Under the pieces are notes generated by a model. The model was given only the letters and a program-made list of their open reading frames with translations, did not search any database and was not told where the DNA came from. From Bacillota bacterium (GTDB lineage: Bacteria; Bacillota; Clostridia; Christensenellales; CAG-138): a DNA stretch of 64,000 nucleotides. Every line of letters starts with the position of its first letter. Within the stretch, counting starts at the first letter, position 1. Where the stretch lies: contig JAEYHP010000081.1 of the NCBI GenBank assembly GCA_023409435.1, forward strand, positions 14,792-78,791. The letters run 5' to 3'. The position numbers were made by a program, and so were the translations under genes. Of the stretch, positions 31,485-39,342 are shown in pieces.

Positions 31485-33282
31485 GGCTTTTCTCCTTTCC
31501 CACGCCCCAGGCGGCGGCACGTTCGTATTCGTTCCACATGGCGGCGTACATGCCGCCTTTTTGGATGAGTTCGTCATGCGCGCCCTGCTCCAGAAGTTCC
31601 CCTTCATTGAGCACGAATATCGTATCCGCATGCCGCACGGTGGAAAGCCGGTGGGCGATCATCAGCACCGTCTTGCCTTTCGTAAGTGCCTCAAACGCCC
31701 GCTGGATCTTCACTTCGTTTTCCGGGTCCGCAAACGCTGTGGCTTCGTCCAGCACGATGATGGGGGAGTCCTTCAATATGGCGCGCGCAAGCGCGATGCG
31801 CTGTGCCTCGCCGCCGGAGAGGTAGACGCCTTTTGTGCCCACCACGGTGTCGATGCCCTGGGGCAGCTTTTCGAAAATATCGCCGCATTGTGCGGCTTCA
31901 GCTGCATGAAGCGCCTCCTCCCGCGTGGCTTCCGGGCGTGCCGCGCGGATATTATCTAAAAGGCTCGCCTTAAACAGCCGGGTGTTCTGGAACGCAAAGG
32001 AGACGGTATCCATCAGCGTCTTGTGCGCGATATCCCGCACATCCGCACCGCCAAGGAGCACAGCGCCCTCGTCTATGTCATAGAACCGGGGAATGAGATG
32101 CACCGCGGTCGTCTTTCCGCCGCCGGAAGGGCCGACAAGCGCCACGGTCTGCCCCTCCTTTACAAAAAAGGAAAGGTTCTTCACCGCGGGCACGCCGCCG
32201 CCGGGATAGGTAAAGGAAACGTTGCGGAATTCCACGGAAGCATTTTCAGGCGCGTTCGGGCGTTCCGGCTGGGGCAGCGGCTTTTCATTGAGGATCGAAT
32301 CTACCCGCCGAACGCATTCCTGCGCGATGAGAAAGTAACTGCCCGCGTACATCATCTTGTTGAGCATCATGGCGCAGGCCGGGGTAAACAGGATATAGAA
32401 GATCACGCTCAAAAGAATGTGCAGATAGCTTCCTGTATCCGCTACGTTGCTCGTCAGCAGAATTCCCGCCGGAATCAGCAAAAAGAACGTGCCGTGTATG
32501 ATGGTGGTAAACAGAGTCATCGGCGTGCGCCAGGAAAGCGTATAGGCGGCCACATATTTTTTGTAGCTCATGATGGAAGCGTAAAAATTTTTAAAGGAAT
32601 GCACCGTCTGGGAAAACACCTTTACCACCGAGATGCCGCGCACATACTCCACAGCCTCCCGGTTCATATCCTCCAGGGAGTTTTGGTATTTCTTCAGAAA
32701 TCCCGAGTTCTCCTGGTTCATCATCTTCATTTCGATTACAAAGCCGATGATGAGTGGGATAAGGCTCAATAAGCCCAGGCGCCAGTCAAATAGAAACAGC
32801 ATGGCGAGTATGGCAAACGGGGTCACGAACGAGCCGATGAGGTCGGGTATCTGATGCGCGACGAACATTTCCGTCTGCGCCGTGTTTTCGTCTATGATTT
32901 TCCTCAGCCTGCCCGTGGTGTTCTGCGAAAAATACCCGAGAGGAAGCATTGTGAGGTGCCGCATCAGCACAACCTGCATGTTACGCATGGTGTAAAACGC
33001 CGCAAGATGCGAGCACATCAGGGAAGCAAAGTAGAGCAGGAGCGCCCCTAGCGCGAGCCCTACCGCCAGCCAGCCGTAATAGATCAGCTTGGTGGCCAGA
33101 AGCGGCGTGTTGGTGATAAGCGCCGTCAAGGCCTCCTGCAGTACAAAGTATACGCATACAAACGGGGAAAGCATCAGCACGGCAGATAGCGCGGAAAACA
33201 CGCCGGAGAGCGTCACAAGCGGCCTGTGCGCCCCGGCAAACTCCAAAAGCCGCGGGATGCCGGTCTTCTTTTTATGTTCCAT
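31474..33282 (-). CDS. ABC transporter, fused permease-ATPase (first subunit of pair)
   Basis: The 602-residue half-transporter has six membrane spans, then an ATPase with Walker A GPSGGGKTT, signature LSGGEAQRIALARAI and Walker B IIVLDEATAFADPEN. It is the first gene of the two-gene operon and starts after AAGGAGG. The promoter region upstream holds two direct repeats and an 18-bp palindrome. Both ATP sites of the presumed heterodimer appear intact. Whether it imports or exports cannot be decided from fold; the AraC and operator context favours siderophore-type import. Confidence 0.88.
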   Translation of the reverse strand: MEHKKKTGIPRLLEFAGAHRPLVTLSGVFSALSAVLMLSPFVCVYFVLQEALTALITNTPLLATKLIYYGWLAVGLALGALLLYFASLMCSHLAAFYTMRNMQVVLMRHLTMLPLGYFSQNTTGRLRKIIDENTAQTEMFVAHQIPDLIGSFVTPFAILAMLFLFDWRLGLLSLIPLIIGFVIEMKMMNQENSGFLKKYQNSLEDMNREAVEYVRGISVVKVFSQTVHSFKNFYASIMSYKKYVAAYTLSWRTPMTLFTTIIHGTFFLLIPAGILLTSNVADTGSYLHILLSVIFYILFTPACAMMLNKMMYAGSYFLIAQECVRRVDSILNEKPLPQPERPNAPENASVEFRNVSFTYPGGGVPAVKNLSFFVKEGQTVALVGPSGGGKTTAVHLIPRFYDIDEGAVLLGGADVRDIAHKTLMDTVSFAFQNTRLFKASLLDNIRAARPEATREEALHAAEAAQCGDIFEKLPQGIDTVVGTKGVYLSGGEAQRIALARAILKDSPIIVLDEATAFADPENEVKIQRAFEALTKGKTVLMIAHRLSTVRHADTIFVLNEGELLEQGAHDELIQKGGMYAAMWNEYERAAAWGVGKEKSHVS

Positions 33283-33324
33283 GGTACCTCCTTTTTACAT
33301 TGGCAGTTCACCCTGATCCTATCG

Positions 33325-33342
33325 GGTTAGCGATATCTAACC
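33325..33342. promoter_or_regulatory. Palindromic operator GGTTAG-N6-CTAACC, copy 1
   Basis: The perfect inverted repeat GGTTAG-CGATAT-CTAACC lies where the ABC-operon transcript should start. The same pattern occurs twice before the DUF2325 operon (34868-34885, 34937-34954). This is a shared operator; the regulator is not in the window. The half-sites resemble those of DtxR/IdeR-type iron sites but the 6-base spacer differs. Confidence 0.75.
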
Positions 33343-33350
33343 AATGCGAT

Positions 33351-33410
33351 TGTATAGCAGGCCACTGGGGTTTTCCACTCCAAAAGGACGCGTCCTGCTC
33401 CAAAAGGACG
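33351..33410 (-). promoter_or_regulatory. ABC-operon promoter with AraC-type direct repeats
   Basis: On the minus strand TGC-TATACA (-10 at 33351-33356) has no good -35 box. Just upstream lie two exact 13-base repeats CTCCAAAAGGACG (33378-33390, 33398-33410) spaced 20 bases, one to two helix turns apart, as AraC-family activators prefer. The AraC gene lies directly upstream. This is an activator-dependent promoter by inference. Confidence 0.7.
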
Positions 33411-33519
33411 GGCGCGTCATTCCGGTATATATGTGGGGCATAGAAAGAAAAGAAATTGACGTAAGAGATGGGGGTTCTTAGGGGCTTCCCGGAAAGAAGA
33501 TGTCGAGAAAAGAGCGTAG

Positions 33520-34485
33520 TTACAAACGCTTTATGCGCCTGCTTTGACGGTATTGGGAAGGGGAGACGCCCATGACCCCGCGGAAGGCGGCGGAAAACTT
33601 GCTAGCGTTTTCATACCCCACATCGGCGGCGATGGCCGCGATGCTCTTTCTTCCGCCTTCCAGGGAAGCAGCTGCCGCCTGCATGCGGCATTCCCGTAAA
33701 AATGCGTATATGGTTTGGCCGTAGATGGCTTTGAACGCGGTTTTTAACAGCGTGGAGCCGATGGAATACCTGGCGCAAAGCTGTTCTATAGGCAGATGGA
33801 CGTCCGGCTGGCGCAGAATACCGTCGTGCAGCGCGCGCACACTCAAAGCGATCTCTTTCCGGAAGTACGGCACGCCGCAGGGGCTTTCTTCCGGCATATC
33901 CCGCAGCAGCAGCAGGATCTCGAGCACCTTCAAAAGCGCGTAATCTTCGTTAAGCGCTTCCTCCTGCGCGTACAGGCAGTCAAACGCCTGGGCGATTGCC
34001 GGGGTGGAGCGGTTGACGAAGCCATCCCCTTCCCCACACAGCCGCCGTCGCAGGCGGCCTAAATCCAGCCGGATATCAGGGAACGCGCGCGCAAAGGCCT
34101 GCTGTGCCGTGGGCAGATCCAAAATAATGGCCGCCCCTTCATATACGTTGAGCGGAAAGCTGGAGGAAGCGGCGGGGTGCCCCATCATGTTGACGCAGAT
34201 ATCCCCCGCGGCAAGGTAGGCGTAGCTGCCTTTGCGGAATTCGCATTCAAAGCGCCCATACCGGCAATGGTTGATTTCCATCAGCGTGCCGATGATTGGG
34301 GACTGCGTCAGACAGCTTTCCGCGTCGTACCGGCTGTAAACAAGGTCCACACCGGGCAGCAGCGCGTAGCGCTTCATGCAGCCTGTCCCGCCCAGGCAGG
34401 GCATGCGGTAGAGGGAACAGATCCCTTCCTGCGAAAGCACCTCCAAGGGTATGCCGTAGACGCGCTCTTCCGTCTTTTGTTTCAA
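33520..34485 (-). CDS. AraC-family transcriptional regulator
   Basis: The 321-residue protein has an N-terminal sensing domain and a C-terminal double helix-turn-helix. The second half shows LPIEQLCARYSIGSTLLKTA (first helix-turn-helix), TIYAFLRECRMQAAAASLEG, and the signature SIAAIAADVGYENASKFSAAF followed by VMGVSPSQYRQSRR. It probably activates the ABC operon just downstream, like YbtA-type regulators of siderophore transport. The start is a TTG at 34485, four bases past the stop of a 49-residue membrane protein gene; AAAGGAAC precedes it. This suggests translational coupling. Confidence 0.9.
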   Translation of the reverse strand: MKQKTEERVYGIPLEVLSQEGICSLYRMPCLGGTGCMKRYALLPGVDLVYSRYDAESCLTQSPIIGTLMEINHCRYGRFECEFRKGSYAYLAAGDICVNMMGHPAASSSFPLNVYEGAAIILDLPTAQQAFARAFPDIRLDLGRLRRRLCGEGDGFVNRSTPAIAQAFDCLYAQEEALNEDYALLKVLEILLLLRDMPEESPCGVPYFRKEIALSVRALHDGILRQPDVHLPIEQLCARYSIGSTLLKTAFKAIYGQTIYAFLRECRMQAAAASLEGGRKSIAAIAADVGYENASKFSAAFRGVMGVSPSQYRQSRRIKRL

Positions 34486-34488
34486 AGC

Positions 34489-34638
34489 CTAGCGTTCCTT
34501 TCTCGCATTGTATTTCCTTGCACCGCGCAACTCTTTGCGTAAATACCGCTGCAGCAAAAACAGCGCCGCGTACAGCAGCAGTAAGCCAAGCAAAGCGGGT
34601 AACATATCGTACGCCCCCAATCGAAAGAGGAAAGCCAT
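34489..34638 (-). CDS. Small membrane protein (49 residues) upstream of the AraC gene
   Basis: The frame runs from ATG at 34638 to TAG at 34489-34491. A GGAG ribosome site lies 6 bases before the ATG. The protein starts MAFLFRLGAYDMLPALLGLL, has one membrane helix of about 20 residues, then LQRYLRKELRGARKYNARK, a very basic tail. Its stop is directly followed by the TTG start of the AraC gene, indicating one transcript and coupled translation. No family was recognised. A role as a sensor partner or as a translational coupler is conceivable but not shown. Confidence 0.65.
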   Translation of the reverse strand: MAFLFRLGAYDMLPALLGLLLLYAALFLLQRYLRKELRGARKYNARKER

Positions 34639-34821
34639 ATCTACTCCATTTCGCGCTTCCGTGCCGCAGCAAAGATGTCACCGAAAGGCTGCATGCGGAA
34701 ACAACTTTTTCTGCTATCAAACTATTTTGCGGCGGGCCAAAACGTGCCTGCCCAGAAGATTCTTCTCCAGCCGTGTTAGCCGGGGATTACAAGAGGGAAT
34801 GCTGTAAATCCCTTTGTTTTC

Positions 34822-34850
34822 TTGACGCGGGCGCGGCCTCATGCTAAAAT
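34822..34850 (+). promoter_or_regulatory. Promoter of the DUF2325 operon
   Basis: TTGACG (34822-34827) and TAAAAT (34845-34850) have a 17-base spacer. The two operator copies lie just downstream at 34868 and 34937. The rest of the 34639-34978 gap has nothing else recognised. Confidence 0.75.
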
Positions 34851-34867
34851 CCTACCATACTAGTAAT

Positions 34868-34885
34868 GATTAGATGCCTCTAACC
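34868..34885. promoter_or_regulatory. Palindromic operator, copy 2
   Basis: GATTAG-ATGCCT-CTAACC matches the GGTTAG-N6-CTAACC palindrome with one changed half-site base. It lies just downstream of the predicted start of the DUF2325 operon. Confidence 0.65.
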
Positions 34886-34936
34886 ATATAGTAATACATC
34901 AGAATGGCTGCCGTACATTCTTTTTCTTAAACAATT

Positions 34937-34954
34937 GGTTAGAGGAGACTAACA
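34937..34954. promoter_or_regulatory. Palindromic operator, copy 3
   Basis: GGTTAG-AGGAGA-CTAACA matches the shared palindrome except at the last base. It lies 25 bases before the DUF2325 start. Confidence 0.65.
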
Positions 34955-34978
34955 AAAGAAAACGAAAGGAGCCGGAGT

Positions 34979-35275
34979 ATGAGCGTTGTAATCGTGGGCG
35001 GGAACTGCAAAATGCACCATCTGTATAAATCGTGCTGTGAAGATTATGGCTGCACGGCCAAGGTGTTTACGCAGATGAAAGGAGAGCTAAAGCGCAAGAT
35101 CGGTTCGCCGGATTTGCTGATACTTTTCACGGATACGGTTTCCCACAAAATGGTGGAGTGCGCCATGTGCGAGGCGAAGCGCGCAAACGCATGTGTGGAG
35201 CGCGTGCATAGTAGCAGCATTTCCGCTTTAAGAAGCATACTCTCCTCGCATTTTGAACAGGTGCAGCGCGCATAA
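34979..35275 (+). CDS. DUF2325-family protein
   Basis: The 98-residue protein begins MSVVIVGGNCKMHHLYKSCC, a pattern of DUF2325 proteins, and has several cysteines (CCEDYGC, CAMCEAKRANAC). In Clostridia such genes are found with DUF3793 and flavodoxin genes, as here, in clusters linked to iron. The biochemical role is unknown. The ATG follows AAAGGAGCC. Two operator copies upstream tie it to the regulon that also covers the ABC transporter. Confidence 0.8.
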   Translation: MSVVIVGGNCKMHHLYKSCCEDYGCTAKVFTQMKGELKRKIGSPDLLILFTDTVSHKMVECAMCEAKRANACVERVHSSSISALRSILSSHFEQVQRA

Positions 35276-35282
35276 TATACAC

Positions 35283-35852
35283 ATGTGCAGGCAACAGGAA
35301 ATTTTTGAACGGAATTTGGTGGCGTACTGCGCACCTACGCTGGCGGGCCTCAAAACGGGCGGGCTATTCCGCGTGCAGCATTGCGCACTGGATGCTCACG
35401 AGCAGGCGGGCTTCTGGGACCGGGAGCTTTCTTCCCGCGGCGTAAGACTGGTGGTGCTCAGCCGGGATCAGGATAGCGCGCTTATCTACGCTTACCGCCT
35501 CGCAAAGCTGGAGCAGGATTTATCCTCACCCGCCGTGCGCGCGTTTTTGATGGTCTGCGGCTATGAGCAGCCGGGTTCCGCGGAAGCGGCGCTTGCTACG
35601 CTTTCCCGTCGCATCCGCACGCGTAAGGGCTTTCCGCATGAGATCGGGCTGTTTTTAGGCTACCCGCTGGAGGACGTACTGGGTTTTATTCAACATAACG
35701 GCCGCAACTTTACGCTGTGCGGCTGCTGGAAGGTTTACGGCGACGCCTGCTACGCCGCGCGCTGCTTTGCGCGCTATAAAAAATGCGCGGAGGTTTATCT
35801 GCGGCACTTTGACATGGGCAGAACCATCAAGCAGCTGACCATCGCGGCATAA
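35283..35852 (+). CDS. DUF3793-family protein
   Basis: The 189-residue protein matches DUF3793: FERNLVAYCAPTLAGLKTGGLF at the start, FPHEIGLFLGYPLEDVLGFI in the middle and CAEVYLRHFDMGRTIKQLTI at the end. The family is usually encoded between DUF2325 and flavodoxin genes in anaerobes and appears linked to iron or redox state; the reaction is unknown. The start is uncertain: ATG at 35283 lies just after the DUF2325 stop, but has no strong ribosome site, and a TTG at 35253 is also open. Confidence 0.82.
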   Translation: MCRQQEIFERNLVAYCAPTLAGLKTGGLFRVQHCALDAHEQAGFWDRELSSRGVRLVVLSRDQDSALIYAYRLAKLEQDLSSPAVRAFLMVCGYEQPGSAEAALATLSRRIRTRKGFPHEIGLFLGYPLEDVLGFIQHNGRNFTLCGCWKVYGDACYAARCFARYKKCAEVYLRHFDMGRTIKQLTIAA

Positions 35853-35978
35853 ATTTGGCATTTCGTTGGAAATGCAACCGATGAATCCCGAGCGATTTGG
35901 TAGACTATTCTTGCCGGGGAAGCCCGGAGATGAATAAGCATTGAAAACCAATAACGTTGATAGAAAAGAGGAAGAACT

Positions 35979-36401
35979 ATGAGCAAAGTAGCGGTCGTAT
36001 ACTGGAGCGGCACTGGCAATACCGAGGCCATGGCGAACTATATTGCGGAAGGTGCAAAGGAAGGCGGTGCCGACGTAACGGTATTCCAGGCTTCGGACTT
36101 TAAAAAGGATCAGGCGGCGGGCTTTGACGCCCTGGCCTTCGGCTGCCCGTCCATGGGCGTGGAGGAATTGGAGGACAGCGAGTTTGCGCCTATGTTCGAC
36201 AGCGTGAAGGGCTCGCTTTCCGGCAAGAAGGTTGCCCTGTTTGGCTCCTATGGCTGGGGCGACGGCGAATGGATGCGCACCTGGCAGTCCGATGTCGAGG
36301 CGGACGGCATCTCTTTGGTAGCAGAAGGCTTGATCGTCAACGAAACGCCCGACGCGGAAGGCGAAACGGCCTGCAAAGAGCTGGGGAAAAAGTTGGCGTA
36401 A
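35979..36401 (+). CDS. Flavodoxin
   Basis: The 140-residue protein starts SKVAVVYWSGTGNTEAMANY, with the FMN-phosphate loop WSGTGNTEAM at residues 9-18, then FGCPSMGVEELED and the FGSYGWGDGEWM flavin-contact loop. Flavodoxins carry electrons and replace ferredoxin when iron is scarce, in line with the presumed iron link of the operon. The ATG follows AAAGAGGAAG. A repeat copy follows at 36411. Confidence 0.93.
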   Translation: MSKVAVVYWSGTGNTEAMANYIAEGAKEGGADVTVFQASDFKKDQAAGFDALAFGCPSMGVEELEDSEFAPMFDSVKGSLSGKKVALFGSYGWGDGEWMRTWQSDVEADGISLVAEGLIVNETPDAEGETACKELGKKLA

Positions 36402-36410
36402 ATTATCTTG

Positions 36411-36550
36411 GTACGTTGGAGGAGCTGCCTCCAAACCTCCGTTTAGGGCCGTAATAGAGGTACCCGGGGTTCTAAAACCGATTCACCGGATCGGTTTTTG
36501 CCTTCGGGCAACTAACCCGCTTTCCTGCGGAAAGCCCCTAAAAACCCATT
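36411..36550 (+). repeat. Dispersed intergenic repeat, short copy
   Basis: From GTACGTTGGAGG to CCCCTAAAAACCCATT it matches 2686-2919, apart from a stretch of about 100 bases present only in that copy. The hairpin CCGATTCACCGGATCGG with a following T-run lies inside. It follows the flavodoxin gene as the other copy follows dnaN. Confidence 0.75.
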
Positions 36551-36682
36551 TGGGAATACTTATTTAACATCCGGGAATTTTCCTCCGGATGTTTTTTGTT
36601 GCAAAAACAACAGATTAATCCCAAGCAAAACAGTATACTTTAGATACAAAAAGCGGAAAAGAATGGGTGGGAGGTCACGAAT

Positions 36683-36910
36683 ATGCAGCAGGAGCTGAAC
36701 CTGAACGACACCGTGTACACATTGTGCACAAAGCATCCGGAACTCGTTTCGGTTTTGCGGGAGCTTGGGTTTACGGATATCGCAAAACCGGGCATGCTAC
36801 AGACAGCGGGCCGCTTCATGACGCTCAAAAAGGGAGCAATCATGAAGAACATCGGCATGGACCGTATCCGCGCGGCGCTTGAAGCAAACGGCTATACGGT
36901 GCAGGAATAG
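36683..36910 (+). CDS. DUF1858-domain protein
   Basis: The 75-residue protein is a single DUF1858 helical domain, LNDTVYTLCTKHPELVSVLR followed by ELGF and the GRFMTLKKGA stretch. In anaerobes this domain is found with DUF438 and hybrid-cluster protein genes. The next gene starts 15 bases downstream, so it forms an operon with the DUF438 and cupin genes. The function is unknown. Confidence 0.88.
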   Translation: MQQELNLNDTVYTLCTKHPELVSVLRELGFTDIAKPGMLQTAGRFMTLKKGAIMKNIGMDRIRAALEANGYTVQE

Positions 36911-36925
36911 AAAGGAAGAAGCGCT

Positions 36926-38143
36926 ATGAGCAAGGAAATCAACAACACGGAATACCGCAAGACGGTGATCGAGCGGCTGATCCGGCAATTGCATGAAGGC
37001 AAAAGCGTAGACGAGGTCAAGGGACAGTTTGCGGAGGCGTTTTCCGGCGTTTCCGCCTCCGAGATTTCGGCGGCGGAGCAGGCGCTCATCGCGGGCGGCA
37101 TGCCTGTAACAGAGGTGCAGCGCCTGTGCGACGTGCACGCGGCGGTATTCAAAGGCTCTATTGAAGAGATTCACAGCCAGCCGGAGGATCTCTCGTATCA
37201 GGCCGGGCATCCGCTGCAAACGCTGCGTCTGGAGAACCGGGCGCTGGAACGGCTTCTGGATGAAGAGGTACGCCCCAAACTCCGCGCGTTCTTCCTGTGC
37301 AGCGGGGAGGAAGAACAGGAGGCGTTAGCGGAGAGCGTGCGGACGCTATTAAAAATCGATATCCACTACAGCAAAAAGGAAAACCTGCTGTTCCCGCTGC
37401 TGGAAAAGCACGGCATTACCGCGCCGCCCAAGGTAATGTGGGGCGTGGACGATCAAATTCGCGGCCTCTTAAAAGCGGCGCTGCTTGCGCTGGAAGCCGG
37501 AAGGGGCGGGGAAGCCATCCATTCACTGGAGGAAGCGATCGCGAAAATTGGCGAAATGATATTCAAGGAAGAGAACATCCTGTCCCCCATGTTGCTCGAA
37601 ACGCTTACTCCAGAGGAATGGGGGGCGATTTCACGGGAGCAGAGCGATCTTGGGTATTTCTTAATTCCCGCGCAGCCCGTCTGGGCTCCAAAGGAGCAAG
37701 CACAGCAGCAAGAGAGCAAGCCCGAGTTGACGGCGGGCCAAATCCGCCTGCCCACCGGCGTATTTTCGGTGGACGAACTGACGCGCGTACTCAACGCACT
37801 GCCTTTTGACATCACGTTTGTGGACGCGGAAGATACCGTCAAGTACTTCTCGGAGAACAAGGAGCGCATATTCCCGCGTACCCGCGCCATTATCGGCCGG
37901 AAAGTGGTCAACTGCCATCCGCCTGCCAGCATGCCAGTGGTGCAGGGAATACTGGACGACTTCCGCGCCGGGAAAAAGGAGCATGAGGATTTCTGGATTC
38001 AGATGGGCGGCCGTTATCTCATGATCCGCTACTTTGCGGTACGGGATGACGCGGGCAAATTCCTGGGCACGTTGGAGGTTATGCAGGATATTTCGCCCAT
38101 ACAGGCCATCACCGGCGAAAAACGGCTGGTTTCCCCGTCATAA
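36926..38143 (+). CDS. DUF438, hemerythrin and PAS domain sensor-like protein
   Basis: The 405-residue protein has DUF438 at about residues 15-80 and a hemerythrin-like helical bundle at about 90-240, with HPLQTLRLENRALE, IHYSKKENLLFPLLEKHG and EENILSPMLLE (the iron-ligand His and Glu pattern). The C-terminal PAS domain at about 285-400 includes ITFVDAEDTVKYFSENKERI and PRTRAIIGRKVVNCHPPAS. Such proteins are thought to sense oxygen or nitric oxide through a di-iron site and pass it to a PAS domain. The ATG follows AAAGGAAG. It is in a run with DUF1858 and cupin genes. Confidence 0.9.
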   Translation: MSKEINNTEYRKTVIERLIRQLHEGKSVDEVKGQFAEAFSGVSASEISAAEQALIAGGMPVTEVQRLCDVHAAVFKGSIEEIHSQPEDLSYQAGHPLQTLRLENRALERLLDEEVRPKLRAFFLCSGEEEQEALAESVRTLLKIDIHYSKKENLLFPLLEKHGITAPPKVMWGVDDQIRGLLKAALLALEAGRGGEAIHSLEEAIAKIGEMIFKEENILSPMLLETLTPEEWGAISREQSDLGYFLIPAQPVWAPKEQAQQQESKPELTAGQIRLPTGVFSVDELTRVLNALPFDITFVDAEDTVKYFSENKERIFPRTRAIIGRKVVNCHPPASMPVVQGILDDFRAGKKEHEDFWIQMGGRYLMIRYFAVRDDAGKFLGTLEVMQDISPIQAITGEKRLVSPS

Positions 38144-38187
38144 GCAAGACTGGGTTTCTATAACGGACAGACAGAAAGGAAACGACC

Positions 38188-38523
38188 ATGAGCATTTTAA
38201 AGAATATCGAGTTTGCAACCGTGTTGCCGCTTAACTCGCTTGTGCCCTATCAGCCCGGCCAGATCAGCAGCCGTACGCTGGTGCAAAACAAGGCGGTCTC
38301 CATCACGCTGTTTGCCTTCGAGGCGGGAGAGGAGATCAGCACCCACGCCTCCGGCGGGGATGCTCTCGTTACGGCGCTCGACGGCGTGGGCGTGATTACG
38401 ATTGAAGATGTGGAATATAACGTTAGGGCTGGGGAAAGCATCGTCATGCCCGCGGGCAAGCCCCACGCCGTGCGCGCGGAGGAACGGTTCCAGATGATGC
38501 TGACGGTGGTATTTCCGCAGTAG
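38188..38523 (+). CDS. Cupin-domain protein
   Basis: The 111-residue protein is a single cupin barrel. Motif 1 is ISTHASGGDALVTALDG and motif 2 is GESIVMPAGKPHAVRA, which hold the metal-binding residues. Such small cupins accompany DUF1858/DUF438 and hybrid-cluster genes. The substrate is unknown. The ATG follows AAAGGAAACG. Confidence 0.88.
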   Translation: MSILKNIEFATVLPLNSLVPYQPGQISSRTLVQNKAVSITLFAFEAGEEISTHASGGDALVTALDGVGVITIEDVEYNVRAGESIVMPAGKPHAVRAEERFQMMLTVVFPQ

Positions 38524-38574
38524 GGGACAAATAAAAAAGCCGGTGTTAAACCAGCCCATAACGTTGAGTGTTTT

Positions 38575-38687
38575 TCAGGGGCTTTGCCCCCGAACCCTCA
38601 CCAAAGGGACGTAACGTCCCTTTGGAAACCCATATGGGTTCCTAGGGTCGTTACGTCCCTAGGCGGGGGTTCGGGCAGGGCCCCAAA
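38575..38687. repeat. Repeat-like hairpin element
   Basis: The region has nested inverted repeats: CCAAAGGGACG..CGTCCCTTTGG, AACCCATATGGGTT and CCTAGGGTCG..CGTCCCTAGG. It shares the CCAAAGGGACGT words with 957-1010 and the GGGGGTTCGGGCAGGGCCCC style ending. It lies between convergent cupin and metallo-hydrolase genes. Confidence 0.5.
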
Positions 38688-38691
38688 TATT

Positions 38692-39342
38692 TTATTTCTC
38701 GTAATCCAGCACCAGCAGCCGGTCCTCGCCCAGGCTGCCTGGGGTGATGGTCGCCTCGCTTTGGTTGAGCTTGTGAATTTTGCAATTACGCGCGATGGAC
38801 AAAAGCGGCTCAATGCCCAGGAGGGGCTGCTTGAGTTTCAGCTGCGCGGTCTGGTAGTGCATGGGGATGAATACGCGGGTGCAGGTGCGGTTCGCGATCT
38901 CGCACGCGGCGGGCGGGTCTATGGTATAGGTGCCGCCAACGGGACAGAGGAGAACGTCGAGCTTGCCCAAAGCGGAAAACGTCTGGTCAGAAGGCAGCAC
39001 GCCAAGGTCACCTAAGTGGGCGATGCGTAGGCCATCAAATTCGAACAGAAATATCAGATTACCGCCGCGCTTTTTGCCCTCCACCTCGTCATGGAAGGAA
39101 GGAATACCGGTGATGCGGATGCCGTCCCGCTCGAATACGCCGGTTTCCTGCAGCACCACGGGGTTACCCTTTATTGCGGCGAGATAGTTATGGTCGCCGT
39201 GCTGATGGCTTACGGTCACAATATCTGCCGCAACGTCGCGCAGCGGATAGCCAATGACCGGATCGTAGGGGTCGGTGAATATCCGAAGGCCGTTCTCCGC
39301 CGTCAGTAAAAAGCTGCTGTGTCCGTACCATTTGATATTCAT
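38692..39342 (-). CDS. Metallo-beta-lactamase-fold hydrolase (UlaG/YtkL-like)
   Basis: The 216-residue protein starts MNIKWYGHSSFLLTAENGLR and has the metal motif VSHQHGDHNY, then HLGDLGVLPSDQTF and the C-terminal FIPMHYQT. These are the MBL-fold L-ascorbate lactonase-like enzymes without a proven substrate. It overlaps the downstream end of the next gene (39339) by four bases, so the two are co-transcribed. The ribosome site AGGAGG lies upstream inside the neighbour. Confidence 0.9.
   Translation of the reverse strand: MNIKWYGHSSFLLTAENGLRIFTDPYDPVIGYPLRDVAADIVTVSHQHGDHNYLAAIKGNPVVLQETGVFERDGIRITGIPSFHDEVEGKKRGGNLIFLFEFDGLRIAHLGDLGVLPSDQTFSALGKLDVLLCPVGGTYTIDPPAACEIANRTCTRVFIPMHYQTAQLKLKQPLLGIEPLLSIARNCKIHKLNQSEATITPGSLGEDRLLVLDYEK

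Noticed and set aside
34296..34847. Rightward frame of 183 codons opposite the AraC start and the 49-residue gene
   Set aside because: Arginine- and alanine-rich shadow without ribosome site; the leftward small gene has a ribosome site and a membrane helix.
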